DNA of 64,000 bases from Catellatospora sp. KI3 (GCF_029948125.1 NZ_JASAMB010000031.1:1-64000); one strand, 5' to 3'; numbered from the stretch's first letter, positions 8,073 to 24,486 are shown. Notes: generated by a model not told the origin, from the letters alone. A program made the numbers and translations.

Positions 8073-8266
8073 GCGGCTGTCATCGACTGATCTTCGTCGA
8101 GACCATCAGGTCCGATGGAATGGTCGAGGCCGTGTGTCAGCGGTCCGGCGAATTCCAGGTGGCCACCCGAGCCCCGGGGGATGTCCGGTTTGTCCGACCG
8201 GCCCGCGCACCCGCGCGGAACCCCGGGGTTCGTCATGTCCGGGTACGGACGCGCGCCGTGCCCGTT

Positions 8267-8839
8267 TCAGCGGCGGCGGACCGTCTCCTCGATCAGGTCC
8301 AGCACCGGCCCGAAGGCGTCGGCCGAGCCGCCCATCGCCAACCGCTTGACCAGCCCGTCGTACGCCAGCTCCAGGAAGTGCGTGAGCACGTCCAGCGGCA
8401 CGTCCTCGCGCAGCACGCCCGCCCCGGCCTGGCGCTGCAGGCGCTCGCGGGTGGCGCGGTCGATCGCGTCGGAGTGCTGCGCCCACCGCTTGGCGAAGGC
8501 CGGGTCGGTACGCAGCCGCCGGGCCACCTCCAGCTGGGTGCCCAGCCAGCCCGCCGCGTCCGGGTCCTCGGCGTGGGTCAGCAGGTCGCGCATGACCTGC
8601 ACCAGGCCGTTGGCGGCCACGGTCGCGGCCATCTCCACCGCGTCGTCCTCGGCCACGGCCAGGAACAGCGAGTCCTTGTCCCGGAAGTGGTGGAAGATCG
8701 CGCCCCGGGACAGCCCGGTGGCCTGCTCCAGGCGGCGCACCGTGGCGCCCTCGTAGCCGTAGCGGGCGAAGCACGCGCGGGCCGCCGCGAGGATCTCGTG
8801 GCGGCGGGCGTCGAGCTGGTCCTGACTCACCCTGGGCAC
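8267..8839 (-). CDS. acnR: TetR-family regulator, AcnR-like aconitase repressor
   Basis: A 190-residue TetR protein from GTG at 8839. The N-terminal HTH reads RRHEILAAARACFARYGYEG, ATVRRLEQATGLSRGAIFHHF and RDKDSLFLAVAEDD, and the whole length, including GWLGTQLEVARRLRTDP and LELAYDGLVKRLA, fits the actinobacterial AcnR group, whose corynebacterial member represses aconitase. Usually it sits next to acn; here acn is 5.2 kb away with unrelated genes between. An upstream extension to 8938 is possible but adds a segment unlike the family. A perfect palindrome at 8876-8887 lies just before the start and may be an autoregulatory operator. Confidence 0.82.
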   Translation of the reverse strand: MPRVSQDQLDARRHEILAAARACFARYGYEGATVRRLEQATGLSRGAIFHHFRDKDSLFLAVAEDDAVEMAATVAANGLVQVMRDLLTHAEDPDAAGWLGTQLEVARRLRTDPAFAKRWAQHSDAIDRATRERLQRQAGAGVLREDVPLDVLTHFLELAYDGLVKRLAMGGSADAFGPVLDLIEETVRRR

Positions 8840-8875
8840 AAAGCGATCTTCGCAGGTCGCCCCGCCACATGCAAT

Positions 8876-8887
8876 CCGTACGTACGG
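8876..8887. promoter_or_regulatory. Candidate AcnR operator (CCGTACGTACGG)
   Basis: A perfect 12-bp palindrome 37 bases upstream of the acnR start, in the divergent region towards the DUF2637 gene. Nine or ten of its positions recur in both copies of the direct repeat in the aconitase promoter region (CCGTACGTCCGT within 16859-16881 and 16936-16958). TetR proteins typically bind such palindromes near their own promoter. Assignment is inference. Confidence 0.45.
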
Positions 8888-9034
8888 CTTGACCATGGGT
8901 GATGTCGCTGCGACGCGTCGCGCTCGGCACGCGGGCATGGAAGAATCCTCGCGGCTCCCGCCGCGACGCGCGACGGAAGCGGTCGGGTGGGCGGTGGACG
9001 CCGCACGCCCGGTTCACCGGGGAGGGTGCGCGCT

Positions 9035-10375
9035 GTGGATCTCAACCAGTTGACGACGACCTGGGTGCCGACCTGGGTGATGGTGCTCGTGGTGTCGGTG
9101 CTGACACTGTCGCTCATCGTCGGCCTGCCGCTGGCGCGGGCCGCCGGACGGCGGCGCGGCCACCGGCTGGCCAACCAGGGCGCGTTCACCACGCGCCGGG
9201 AGAAGGCCAAGGACACCGCCACCTTCCTGGCCGCGCTGATCCCGACCGTGCTGGTCTGGCTGTCGGTGATGGGCGTGTCCTTCATCGGCCTGACCGGGTT
9301 CGCCCGCGACGTGATGTCGTGGGACCACTGGACGAACATCCTGGTGCCGCTGAGCCTGGACGGCATCAGCATCTCCTTCGGCGCGTGGGCGTTCGTGGCG
9401 GTCAAGCGCGGCCGGCACCCCGGCCGGGCATACAAGATCGTGCTCGCCGCCGCGACGGTGTCGGCGACGCTCAACTTCGTGCACGGCCGCGACGAGTGGT
9501 CCCTGTGGGCCGGCCTCTACCTGGCGTTCCTCTCCTTCGCCGGCATGGCGATGTTCCACGAGCTGCTGGACCAGTTCATGGCCGCCTACGACGACGAGGT
9601 GGCGCTCAAGACCCGCTACCCGCGCTTCGGCCAGCGCTGGCTGTACGCGCCGCTGTCGACCTTCTCCGCCCGCCGCGCCTGGGTGGTCTACCCGCCGCTG
9701 GAGGGCGTCCGCCCCACCGTGCGCAACGCGCTGGCGCACCTGGAGGACATCCGCGAGGCCAAGCGCCAGCGCCGCCTGCACGGCGCCCTGCTGGTGCGCG
9801 AGGAGCAGCAGGCCAAGCTGGTCGAGGTGCAGGCGCGCGCCGAGGTGCGCCGGGCCCGCACCGCCGCCTGGCGCGGCGGCGAGCCGGGCCGCAACGGCGT
9901 CCCGGTGCAGCACCACCAGCCGGTCCTGCACCAGCCCGCCCCCGTCGCACCGGTCGCCCAGGTCGCACCGCCGCCCCCGCCTCCGCCCGCGCCGCTCCAG
10001 CCGGAGCCGCAGCCGCAGCCGCCGAGCCAGGAGCTGGTGCCCGAGCGCGACGAGCGCGGCTCGTTCCTCGACCCGGAGCTGCGGGCCACGCTGGAGTCGG
10101 TGTGGAGCGCCCCGGCCGGTCGGGAGCCGATGGGCCACCGGCCGCTGTCGGACACCTCCGAGATCACCGCGCGCGGGATGCTCAACCACATCCAGGAGCC
10201 GGTGCAGCAGATGATCGCCGCCGCGCTGGCCCGTGGCGAGGAGGTCACCGTGGGCGGCGTACGCGAGTGGGCCACCCGGGAGTACGGCCGGACGCCGAGC
10301 GAGAACTGGGCCCGCCAGCAGATCAAGGCAGCCCGGTCCCGCGACACGTTCGGCGTCGATGCAGACCTCGTGTGA
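9035..10375 (+). CDS. DUF2637 (SpdB-like) membrane protein
   Basis: A 446-residue protein from GTG at 9035 (GGAGGG 7 bases upstream). Four hydrophobic segments occupy about residues 10-190 (for example WVMVLVVSVLTLSLIVGLPL, FLAALIPTVLVWLSVMGVSF, LVPLSLDGISISFGAWAFVAV), matching DUF2637, the family of the Streptomyces plasmid spread protein SpdB. The soluble half has an Arg/Ala-rich coiled-coil-like stretch (about 230-290), a Pro/Gln linker with PPPPPPP, and a C-terminal winged-helix-like segment (EITARGMLNHIQEPVQ to ENWARQQIKAA) seen in chromosomal DUF2637 proteins. A role in DNA handling at the membrane is inferred from the family; no other plasmid gene is nearby. Confidence 0.75.
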   Translation: MDLNQLTTTWVPTWVMVLVVSVLTLSLIVGLPLARAAGRRRGHRLANQGAFTTRREKAKDTATFLAALIPTVLVWLSVMGVSFIGLTGFARDVMSWDHWTNILVPLSLDGISISFGAWAFVAVKRGRHPGRAYKIVLAAATVSATLNFVHGRDEWSLWAGLYLAFLSFAGMAMFHELLDQFMAAYDDEVALKTRYPRFGQRWLYAPLSTFSARRAWVVYPPLEGVRPTVRNALAHLEDIREAKRQRRLHGALLVREEQQAKLVEVQARAEVRRARTAAWRGGEPGRNGVPVQHHQPVLHQPAPVAPVAQVAPPPPPPPAPLQPEPQPQPPSQELVPERDERGSFLDPELRATLESVWSAPAGREPMGHRPLSDTSEITARGMLNHIQEPVQQMIAAALARGEEVTVGGVREWATREYGRTPSENWARQQIKAARSRDTFGVDADLV

Positions 10376-10457
10376 TCCGAGTAGATTTCGTTTCTGGCAG
10401 GTTTCCCGTACCGCAGGGGGCTTCACCAGCGTGTCCCCCGTCACGTAAGGTGCCCGC

Positions 10458-11126
10458 GTGCCTCTGTTGCTGTTGGACCTCGACAACACCTTGGTCGACC
10501 GCGCGGGCGCTTTCCGGACCTGGGGTTCTCGGTTCCTGTCCGAGATAGCCGCCCCGCCGTACGACATCGACTGGCTCATCGACGCCGACGCCGACGGCCT
10601 GACCTCGCGCTGGGACCTGGCCGACGCCATTCGGGACCGCTACCGGCTGCGCAACTCGGTGGTGGACCTGGTCGACGAGCTGCACGAGGGCCAGATCGAG
10701 GCCACCCGGCTCGACCCGATGGTCGGTGCGGCGCTGCGGATCGCCGCCGACGCCGGGTGGATCCCGGTGATCGTCACCAACGGCGAGACCCGCCAGCAGG
10801 AGGGCAAGATCCGCCGTACCGGGCTGGACCGGTTCGTCGCCGACTGGGTGGTGTCCCAGGAGGTCGACTGCCGCAAGCCCAACCCGCGCATCTTCGAGAT
10901 CGCGGCCGAGCGGGCCCGGATGCGCCTGCGCGGAGCCTGGATGATCGGCGACAGCCCCGAGGCCGACATCGGCGGCGCCACCACCATCGGCATCCCCAGT
11001 GTGTGGATCCACCGCGGCCGCAAGTGGACCGAGCGCCGCTTCGGCCCCACCCGCATCGCCGACGGCGCGATCCAGGCCGTCGCCGCCGTCCTGGCCGCCG
11101 ACCCGCCCCATCGCATGCGCGGGTGA
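10458..11126 (+). CDS. HAD-superfamily hydrolase
   Basis: A 222-residue haloacid dehalogenase-like phosphatase starting GTG at 10458. Motif I is LLLDLDNTLVDR, motif II VIVTNGE, motif III lies in KPNPRIFEIA, and motif IV is MIGDSPEADIGGA. The helical cap lies between about residues 20 and 95. It should remove phosphate from a small metabolite in the cytoplasm; substrate unknown. It is followed by its own spacer and a probable new promoter, so it appears monocistronic. Confidence 0.85.
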   Translation: MPLLLLDLDNTLVDRAGAFRTWGSRFLSEIAAPPYDIDWLIDADADGLTSRWDLADAIRDRYRLRNSVVDLVDELHEGQIEATRLDPMVGAALRIAADAGWIPVIVTNGETRQQEGKIRRTGLDRFVADWVVSQEVDCRKPNPRIFEIAAERARMRLRGAWMIGDSPEADIGGATTIGIPSVWIHRGRKWTERRFGPTRIADGAIQAVAAVLAADPPHRMRG

Positions 11127-11137
11127 CGGAAAAAGAG

Positions 11138-11168
11138 TTGACACCAGCAGGGGCGGGGCTGGCAGAAT
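11138..11168 (+). promoter_or_regulatory. Probable promoter for the RIO kinase transcript
   Basis: TTGACA at 11138-11143 is a consensus -35; CAGAAT at 11163-11168 is an acceptable -10, though the 19-base spacer is long. It lies 12 bases after the HAD hydrolase stop and about 65 bases before the leader ORF at 11233. Confidence 0.45.
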
Positions 11169-11232
11169 CGGTCGCGTTGTGCCGTAGGGCCTGGCTGGAT
11201 GCCGGGCGGAGTCTGAAGGAGGTCGAGTCGTG

Positions 11233-11376
11233 ATGGTTGCCGTCGCTGTGTGCTGCCCGTCTTCTTCCTTCTTCATTGACTTCGTATCCGTCAAGGAGCC
11301 CTTCCAGTGCGAGAGCACGACTTCCCGCGTACCGGCCGTGGCAAGAGCCGGAACCGTTTCGACGACGACGAACTGA
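11233..11376 (+). CDS. Leader ORF overlapping the RIO kinase start
   Basis: AAGGAGGT at 11216-11223 is the strongest ribosome-binding site in this area, and it precedes not the kinase but an ATG (or GTG at 11230) opening a 47-codon frame, MVAVAVCCPSSSFFIDFVSV onwards, ending TGA at 11374. It overlaps the first 70 bases of the kinase gene in another frame. The middle contains TTC/TCT-rich codons that are unusual for this genome. It could be a short leader peptide that controls kinase translation by coupling. Existence as a protein is unproven. Confidence 0.35.
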   Translation: MVAVAVCCPSSSFFIDFVSVKEPFQCESTTSRVPAVARAGTVSTTTN

Positions 11377-12233
11377 CCTACGAGAAGTACTTCGACGAAG
11401 AACCCGAGTGGGACGAGACTCCCGACAAACCGGAGTTCGGCGATCGCTGGTCCACCTGGGACCTCTCCACCCCGCTGGAACGCGGCCCTGAGCCGCACCC
11501 GGACTGGCTCGTCACCGAGCTGGCGGCGGTGGATGTCGAGCGCGGCGTGCTGAAGACCGGCAAGGAGGCCGACGTCTTCCTGCTGCACCGGCACATTCCG
11601 CACACCGGGCGGGGCTGCCTGCTGGCCGCCAAGCGCTACCGCAGCCACGACCACCGCATGTTCCACCGCGACGCGGGCTACCTGGAGGGGCGGCGGGTCA
11701 AGGAGTCGCGGGTCAACCGGGCCATGGCCAGCCGCAGCTCGTTCGGCAAGGAGGCGATCGCCGGCACCTGGGCCGGGGCGGAGTTCAACGCCCTGGTGCG
11801 GCTGTGGGAGATCGCCAAGCAGCTGGACGTGCCGGCGTTCACGCCGTACCCGGTGCAGATCCTGGGCACCGAGGTGCTGCAGGAGTTCATCGGCAAACCC
11901 GACGGCACGGCGGCGCCCCGGCTGGCGCAGGTGCGCGCGGACGAGAAGGAGCTGGCCGACCTGTGGCGGCAGCTGGTGCTGGGCCTGACCGTGCTGGCCC
12001 GCGCCGGGTACGCCCACGGCGACCTGTCGCCGTACAACATCCTGGTGCACGAGGGGCGGCTGGTCATCATCGACCTGCCGCAGATCGTGGACATGGTCGC
12101 CAACCCGCAGGGCAAGCGGTTCCTGGCCCGCGACGTCCACAACGTCGCGACCTGGTTCACCGCCCGCGGCCTCCCCAACCTGGACGAGGCCGCCCTCACG
12201 GCCGACCTCCTCGCGGAGGCCGGCCTCCGTTGA
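11307..12233 (+). CDS. RIO-type atypical serine/threonine kinase
   Basis: A 308-residue protein starting GTG at 11307, with AAGGAG 9 bases upstream. A charged N-terminal arm (FDDDELTYEKYFDEEPEWDE) precedes a RIO1-like kinase domain from about residue 70: ATP-binding TGKEADVFLLH, a catalytic Lys in CLLAAKRYRS, the catalytic loop YAHGDLSPYNILVH and the metal-binding LVIIDLPQIVD. RIO kinases in eukaryotes and archaea mature ribosomes; the bacterial role is little known. The gene seems to be expressed from the upstream promoter through a leader ORF. Confidence 0.88.
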   Translation: MREHDFPRTGRGKSRNRFDDDELTYEKYFDEEPEWDETPDKPEFGDRWSTWDLSTPLERGPEPHPDWLVTELAAVDVERGVLKTGKEADVFLLHRHIPHTGRGCLLAAKRYRSHDHRMFHRDAGYLEGRRVKESRVNRAMASRSSFGKEAIAGTWAGAEFNALVRLWEIAKQLDVPAFTPYPVQILGTEVLQEFIGKPDGTAAPRLAQVRADEKELADLWRQLVLGLTVLARAGYAHGDLSPYNILVHEGRLVIIDLPQIVDMVANPQGKRFLARDVHNVATWFTARGLPNLDEAALTADLLAEAGLR

Positions 12234-12253
12234 CCCGTCACCGGGTCGAAGTC

Positions 12254-12302
12254 GCCGGGCGATCGGGCGTATCAGGTGCTCGGATACGCCCGATCGCCCG
12301 GC
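12254..12302. repeat. Palindromic repeat, family A copy 1
   Basis: A perfect 20-bp inverted repeat, GCCGGGCGATCGGGCGTATC at 12254-12273 and its complement at 12283-12302, with a 9-base loop. It begins 20 bases after the RIO kinase stop and could act as a terminator, but it matches the copies at 36536, 38005, 44135 and 47182, so it belongs to a dispersed family. Confidence 0.8.
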
Positions 12303-12372
12303 AGCTTGAGCGCGACCGGGTCCGGTGGGGGAGGGGGTTGCGCGGCGGGGGTCGGGGCGCCATGATCACGCG

Positions 12373-12960
12373 GTGTCTTCGACGACCTATGTCGCGTACT
12401 ACCGGCTCGGGCCGATCACCCGCACCGCCATCGCGGTCGGCCTGATCGCGGCCGCGGCCGGGCTGCTGCTCGACCTGCCCGAGGATCCGCAGGTGGTGCT
12501 GGTAGCGGGCGGGCTCGCGCTGTCCGTCACCATCCTGGCGCTGTACGGCCCCCTCATCCTGCTGCGCCGCGAGGCGCTGCGGGTGGACGAGAACGGGATC
12601 ATGTTCGGCGGCCGCCCGCCGATCCAGGCCCGCACGTCGGCGTTCGTGCCGTGGTCGGGCATCGGCGAGATCACCCTGTTCCGCGTCGACCACCTGGTCG
12701 TGCGGGCGACGTACATCGGGCTGAGCGGGCCCGACGGTGCACCCGCGCCGCTGCGCCCGGTGCTGCCGGAGAGCATCGCGAGCACCATCTGGCACATCCC
12801 GCTGGAAGTGGTGCTGGCCAGCCGCCCGACCTACGGCTACCGGCTGGACCGGGAGGCGTTCACCGCGGCGGTCGCCGCGCACGCGCCTGGCCTGCTCGTC
12901 ATCGACGTCACCGGAGTCGCCGTGGGCCAGGCCCCGGCGGGCATGCCCCGGGCCGACTGA
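12373..12960 (+). CDS. Two-helix membrane protein of unknown function
   Basis: A 195-residue protein from GTG at 12373. Two adjacent hydrophobic segments (about residues 17-33, IAVGLIAAAAGLLLDL, and 38-62, VVLVAGGLALSVTILALYGPLILL) are followed by REALRVDENGIMFGG and a beta-rich domain with FVPWSGIGEITLF, the pattern of bacterial PH-like membrane proteins. The ribosome-binding site is weak. I do not recognise a named family. Confidence 0.7.
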   Translation: MSSTTYVAYYRLGPITRTAIAVGLIAAAAGLLLDLPEDPQVVLVAGGLALSVTILALYGPLILLRREALRVDENGIMFGGRPPIQARTSAFVPWSGIGEITLFRVDHLVVRATYIGLSGPDGAPAPLRPVLPESIASTIWHIPLEVVLASRPTYGYRLDREAFTAAVAAHAPGLLVIDVTGVAVGQAPAGMPRAD

Positions 12961-12976
12961 CCCGCGGAGCCCCCGT

Positions 12977-13000
12977 CCGCGTCCGCGTCAGCGGACGCGG
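12977..13000. terminator. Short hairpin between convergent genes
   Basis: A 10-bp perfect stem, CCGCGTCCGC and GCGGACGCGG, with a GTCA loop. The loop contains the stop codon of the minus-strand pirin gene, and the hairpin starts 16 bases after the plus-strand membrane protein. No T-tract, so it may be a bidirectional weak terminator. Confidence 0.5.
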
Positions 13001-13947
13001 CCGCGGGGCTTGAGCGGGGTCGCGGGAAGGACCGGGGCGGGCAGCGGCTCGCCGTCGTACCCGGTGACCTCGCCGAAGCGGGCATCGGCGGCCATCCACT
13101 GCTCGCGCGCGGCGGCGACGTCGTCGTGGCTGCGGCCGACGAAGTTCCACCACATGACGATCTCCTCGGCGAACGGCTCGCCGCCCAGCAGCAGCACCCG
13201 GGCCGGGGCACCGGTCCGGATCTCCAGGCAGTCCCGGCCGTGGCCGAGGTAGAGCAGGGTGCCGCAGGTGAGGTCGACCCCGTCGACGGCGGCGGCGCCG
13301 TCGAGCACCAGGGCGGCGTACTCGAAATCGGGTCGCAGCGGCAGGAACGCGGTGGTGTCGGCGAAGACGGAGGCCTCGGCGCCCACGATCGGGGTGTACG
13401 CCTTCGCCGGTGAGATCGCCCCGCCCAGCTCACCCATCAGTACCGTCACGGTCGCCCCCGGCAGCGACAGCACCGGCAGCTCGCGGTGGCTCTCGAAGTG
13501 CGGCGCGGCGCTCCGCGCGTGCTCGGGCAGGGCCACCCAGAGCTGCACCCCGTGCAGCGGGCCGGTACGCCCGGCGGGGGACTCCTCGGAGTGCGCGATG
13601 CCGTGCCCGGCCGTCATCAGGTTGAGCTGGCCGGGGCGGACCAGCGCCTCGCTGCCCAGGCTGTCGCGGTGCAGCACGTCGCCGGCGAGCAGCCAGGTGA
13701 CCGTCTGCAGGCCGGTGTGCGGGTGGGGCGGCACGCGCATGTCGTGGTCGGCGGGGCCGTACTGGTCGACGAAGCACCACGCGCCGACCATGCGCCGGTC
13801 GCGGTGCGGCAGCGTACGGCTGACCGCCATGCCCCGCACCCCGCCCAGCACCACCTCCCGGCCGGGCAGCAGCTCGTGCACCGCACCCTCGGGCTGCTCC
13901 TCGCGCCCGCACTCGATCTCGACCGGTGCCGTCTCCACGTTGCTCAT
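12988..13947 (-). CDS. Pirin-family cupin protein
   Basis: A 319-residue bicupin. The N-terminal cupin holds the pirin metal site: PPHPHTGLQTVTWLL, HRDSLG and GQLNLMTAGHGIAHSE, giving the His residues and Glu expected for Fe(II). The C-terminal cupin (about residues 165-265) is less conserved. Pirins are proposed redox sensors or quercetin-dioxygenase-like enzymes; function here is unknown. A second, different pirin lies at 17477, on the other side of aconitase. A terminator separates this gene from acn. Confidence 0.88.
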   Translation of the reverse strand: MSNVETAPVEIECGREEQPEGAVHELLPGREVVLGGVRGMAVSRTLPHRDRRMVGAWCFVDQYGPADHDMRVPPHPHTGLQTVTWLLAGDVLHRDSLGSEALVRPGQLNLMTAGHGIAHSEESPAGRTGPLHGVQLWVALPEHARSAAPHFESHRELPVLSLPGATVTVLMGELGGAISPAKAYTPIVGAEASVFADTTAFLPLRPDFEYAALVLDGAAAVDGVDLTCGTLLYLGHGRDCLEIRTGAPARVLLLGGEPFAEEIVMWWNFVGRSHDDVAAAREQWMAADARFGEVTGYDGEPLPAPVLPATPLKPRGRVR

Positions 13948-13974
13948 GCAAGCGACCCTACGCCGGACGCGACA

Positions 13975-14003
13975 CGGGGCCGGTCACCATGTGACCGGCC
14001 CCG
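13975..14003 (-). terminator. Terminator downstream of aconitase
   Basis: A 13-bp perfect stem with a 3-base loop: CGGGGCCGGTCAC (13975-13987), CAT, GTGACCGGCCCCG (13991-14003). It starts 19 bases after the aconitase stop on the minus strand and insulates the pirin gene that follows. Confidence 0.75.
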
Positions 14004-14022
14004 CGTGGTGTTCGCTTACCGC

Positions 14023-16758
<2,736 letters not shown>

Positions 16759-16858
16759 GTCGTACTCCTTCACAGCAGGTCTGTTACAAGCTGAAGTCTT
16801 TCGCAGAGGTCTGGGCACCCGCAGGTAAGGCAAGGCTTACTCCGGGTGGCCCGCCACT

Positions 16859-16958
16859 AAACCGTACGTCCGTCTTGTTTTTGGCGCAAGCCGAACCCGC
16901 ATCGTGGGCAGCCGTTCGGCACGACAGCCTGCCGCAAACCGTACGTCCGTCTTGTTTT
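16859..16958. promoter_or_regulatory. Pair of 23-bp direct repeats in the acn promoter region
   Basis: Identical 23-bp copies at 16859-16881 and 16936-16958 (start AAACCGTACGTCCGTCTTG) lie 77 bp apart between the divergent aconitase and VOC genes. The right copy is 30 bases before the VOC start. Each contains CCGTACGTCCGT, close to the palindrome before acnR at 8876. I infer operator sites that control both divergent genes. Confidence 0.6.
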
Positions 16959-16987
16959 GCTCGGGGTGGCGTGCCAGACTGCGGGGC

Positions 16988-17350
16988 ATGCTTCACCACG
17001 TGCAGATCGCCTGCCCGGAGGGCAGTGAGGACGTGCTGCGGGCCTTCTACGTCGGGGTCCTCGGCATGGTCGAGAAGCCCAAACCGCCCAAGCTCGCGGC
17101 CCGCGGCGGGTGCTGGTTCGTCGACCCGTACGGCGCTGAGCTGCACCTCGGCGTCGAGGCCGACTTCCGCCCCGCCCGCAAGGCGCACCCGGCCATCATC
17201 CGCCCCGACCTAGACGCTCTCGCCGCCCGCCTCACGGCCGCCGGCCACCCCGTCACCTGGCCCGATCCCACCGAGATCCCCGGCACCCCCCGCTTCCACA
17301 CCGAGGACCCCCACGGCAACCGCCTCGAATTCCTCAACCCACCCGCCTGA
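16988..17350 (+). CDS. VOC (glyoxalase/bleomycin resistance) family protein
   Basis: A 120-residue single-unit vicinal-oxygen-chelate protein starting ATG at 16988. MLHHVQIACPEGSEDVLRAF gives the first metal His; CWFVDPYGAELHLGVE supplies the first Glu-type ligand; HPAIIRPDLDALAARL and HTEDPHGNRLEFLNP provide the second His and Glu. Two such chains normally form the metal site. Substrate unknown. It is divergent from aconitase with possible shared operators. Confidence 0.88.
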   Translation: MLHHVQIACPEGSEDVLRAFYVGVLGMVEKPKPPKLAARGGCWFVDPYGAELHLGVEADFRPARKAHPAIIRPDLDALAARLTAAGHPVTWPDPTEIPGTPRFHTEDPHGNRLEFLNPPA

Positions 17351-17476
17351 CCCCGCTCACTCTGGCGCCGCGCGGAGGTTCTGCGTGTGGCGCCGACAAC
17401 TCGGGGCTGGGAATGGTGGAGAGTCGTTGACGGTTCAACTATTGTGCAAGACGTAAACGACTAGAGGAGGCAAGTG

Positions 17477-18481
17477 ATGCCCGCTGTCACCGTGGACGAC
17501 CTGCTAGTGCTGCCCCGGGTCCCCGAGCCCGGTGCGGCGGCCGTGCCCCGTCAGGTCACTTCCGTCACCACCGCCCCATCCGGCTTCGAGGGCGAGGGGT
17601 TCCCGGTGCGCCGCGCCTTCGCGGGCGTGGATCTGCGCGCCCTCGACCCGTTCATCCACATGGACCAGATGGGCGAGGTGGAGTACGCGCCCGGCGAGCC
17701 GAAGGGCACGCCGTGGCACCCGCACCGCGGCTTCGAGACCGTCACGTACCTGCTCGACGGCACCTTCCGCCACCAGGACTCGCACGGTGGCGGCGGGCTG
17801 ATCAGCGACGGCGACACCCAGTGGATGACTGCCGGAAGCGGACTTCTCCACATAGAAGCCCCGCCAGAGGAGCTTGTGGTATCAGGTGGACTGTTCCACG
17901 GATTCCAGCTGTGGGTCAACCTGCCCGCGCGGCAGAAGATGTCGCCGCCGCGCTACCAGGACATCCGGGCCGGGCAGGTGTCGCTGCTCAGCTCCCCGGA
18001 CGGCGGCGTGCTGCTGCGCGTCATCGCCGGTGACGTGGGCGGACACAGCGGGCCGGGCATCACCCACACGCCGATCGCGCTGGTGCACGCCACGCTGGCG
18101 CCGGGTGCCCAGCTGCGGCTGCCCTGGCGGGCCGACTTCAACGCCCTCGTCTACACCCTGGCGGGTGCGGGCACCGTGGGTGAGGAGAAGCGGCCGGTCA
18201 AGCTGGGCAACCTGGCCGTGTTCGGGGCCGGTGACGTGATCACCGTGACGGCCGACCCGACCCAGGACAGCCGCAACGCGGCCGGGATGGACGTACTGAT
18301 CCTGGGGGGTCAGCCGATCCGCGAGCCGGTCGCGGCGTACGGACCGTTCGTGATGAACAACAAGGCCGAGCTGATCCAGGCGTTCGAGGACTACCAGGCG
18401 GGCAGGCTCGGCGTGATCCCGAGCGGGCCGCGCCGGGTCGACGTCGGCGACGCCGACCACCCCGGCCACGACGTGCTCTGA
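17477..18481 (+). CDS. Pirin-family cupin protein (second copy)
   Basis: A 334-residue pirin, distinct from the one at 12988. GTPWHPHRGFETVTYLLDG, FRHQDSHGGGGLI and QWMTAGSGLLHIEAP contain the conserved His and Glu ligands of the N-terminal cupin; the C-terminal cupin spans about 190-290. GAGGAGG at 17464-17470 fits the ATG at 17477 better than the GTG 3 bases earlier. TTGACG at 17427 and TTGTGCAA, an imperfect palindrome at about 17442, lie in the upstream region and may be promoter and operator. Function of pirins in bacteria is unsettled. A strong terminator follows. Confidence 0.88.
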   Translation: MPAVTVDDLLVLPRVPEPGAAAVPRQVTSVTTAPSGFEGEGFPVRRAFAGVDLRALDPFIHMDQMGEVEYAPGEPKGTPWHPHRGFETVTYLLDGTFRHQDSHGGGGLISDGDTQWMTAGSGLLHIEAPPEELVVSGGLFHGFQLWVNLPARQKMSPPRYQDIRAGQVSLLSSPDGGVLLRVIAGDVGGHSGPGITHTPIALVHATLAPGAQLRLPWRADFNALVYTLAGAGTVGEEKRPVKLGNLAVFGAGDVITVTADPTQDSRNAAGMDVLILGGQPIREPVAAYGPFVMNNKAELIQAFEDYQAGRLGVIPSGPRRVDVGDADHPGHDVL

Positions 18482-18496
18482 CCTCGGCTCCGTTAA

Positions 18497-18545
18497 GAAG
18501 GGCCCCTTCTACGTCGCTAAGCGATAAGAAGGGGCCCTTCCTTTT
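18497..18545 (+). terminator. Strong rho-independent terminator
   Basis: A 14-bp stem GAAGGGCCCCTTCT (18497-18510) with AGAAGGGGCCCTTC (18527-18540), an inner TCGCT-A-AGCGA hairpin, then CTTTT. It lies 16 bases past the pirin stop. Each arm is itself nearly palindromic. Confidence 0.85.
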
Positions 18546-18683
18546 GCCTGCGGCGGTGGATGTCGTTGCGCTCAGTTGCCGGGTGCTGTCATATCTTGCA
18601 ACCTCTTGCGGAAACATTTCAGTTACCCGTATGTTGCGCCTGATGCTCGTGTGACCCTCGATACCCACACGGAAGAAGCCCCC

Positions 18684-24440
<5,757 letters not shown>

Positions 24441-24450
24441 GCGCGACGGC

Positions 24451-24485
24451 GAAGGGGCGGCCCGCTGTCGGCGGGCCGCCCCTTC
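24451..24485 (+). terminator. Terminator after the amylase-pullulanase
   Basis: A perfect 15-bp stem, GAAGGGGCGGCCCGC (24451-24465) and GCGGGCCGCCCCTTC (24471-24485), with a 5-base loop, 10 bases after the stop codon. A dispersed repeat follows directly. Confidence 0.85.
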
Positions 24486-24486
24486 T

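Noticed and set aside
16822-16841. DtxR/IdeR-type iron box (GGTAAGGCAAGGCTTAC) near the aconitase promoter
   Set aside because: Only about 11 of 19 consensus positions can be matched and the right half is poor; not enough to call.
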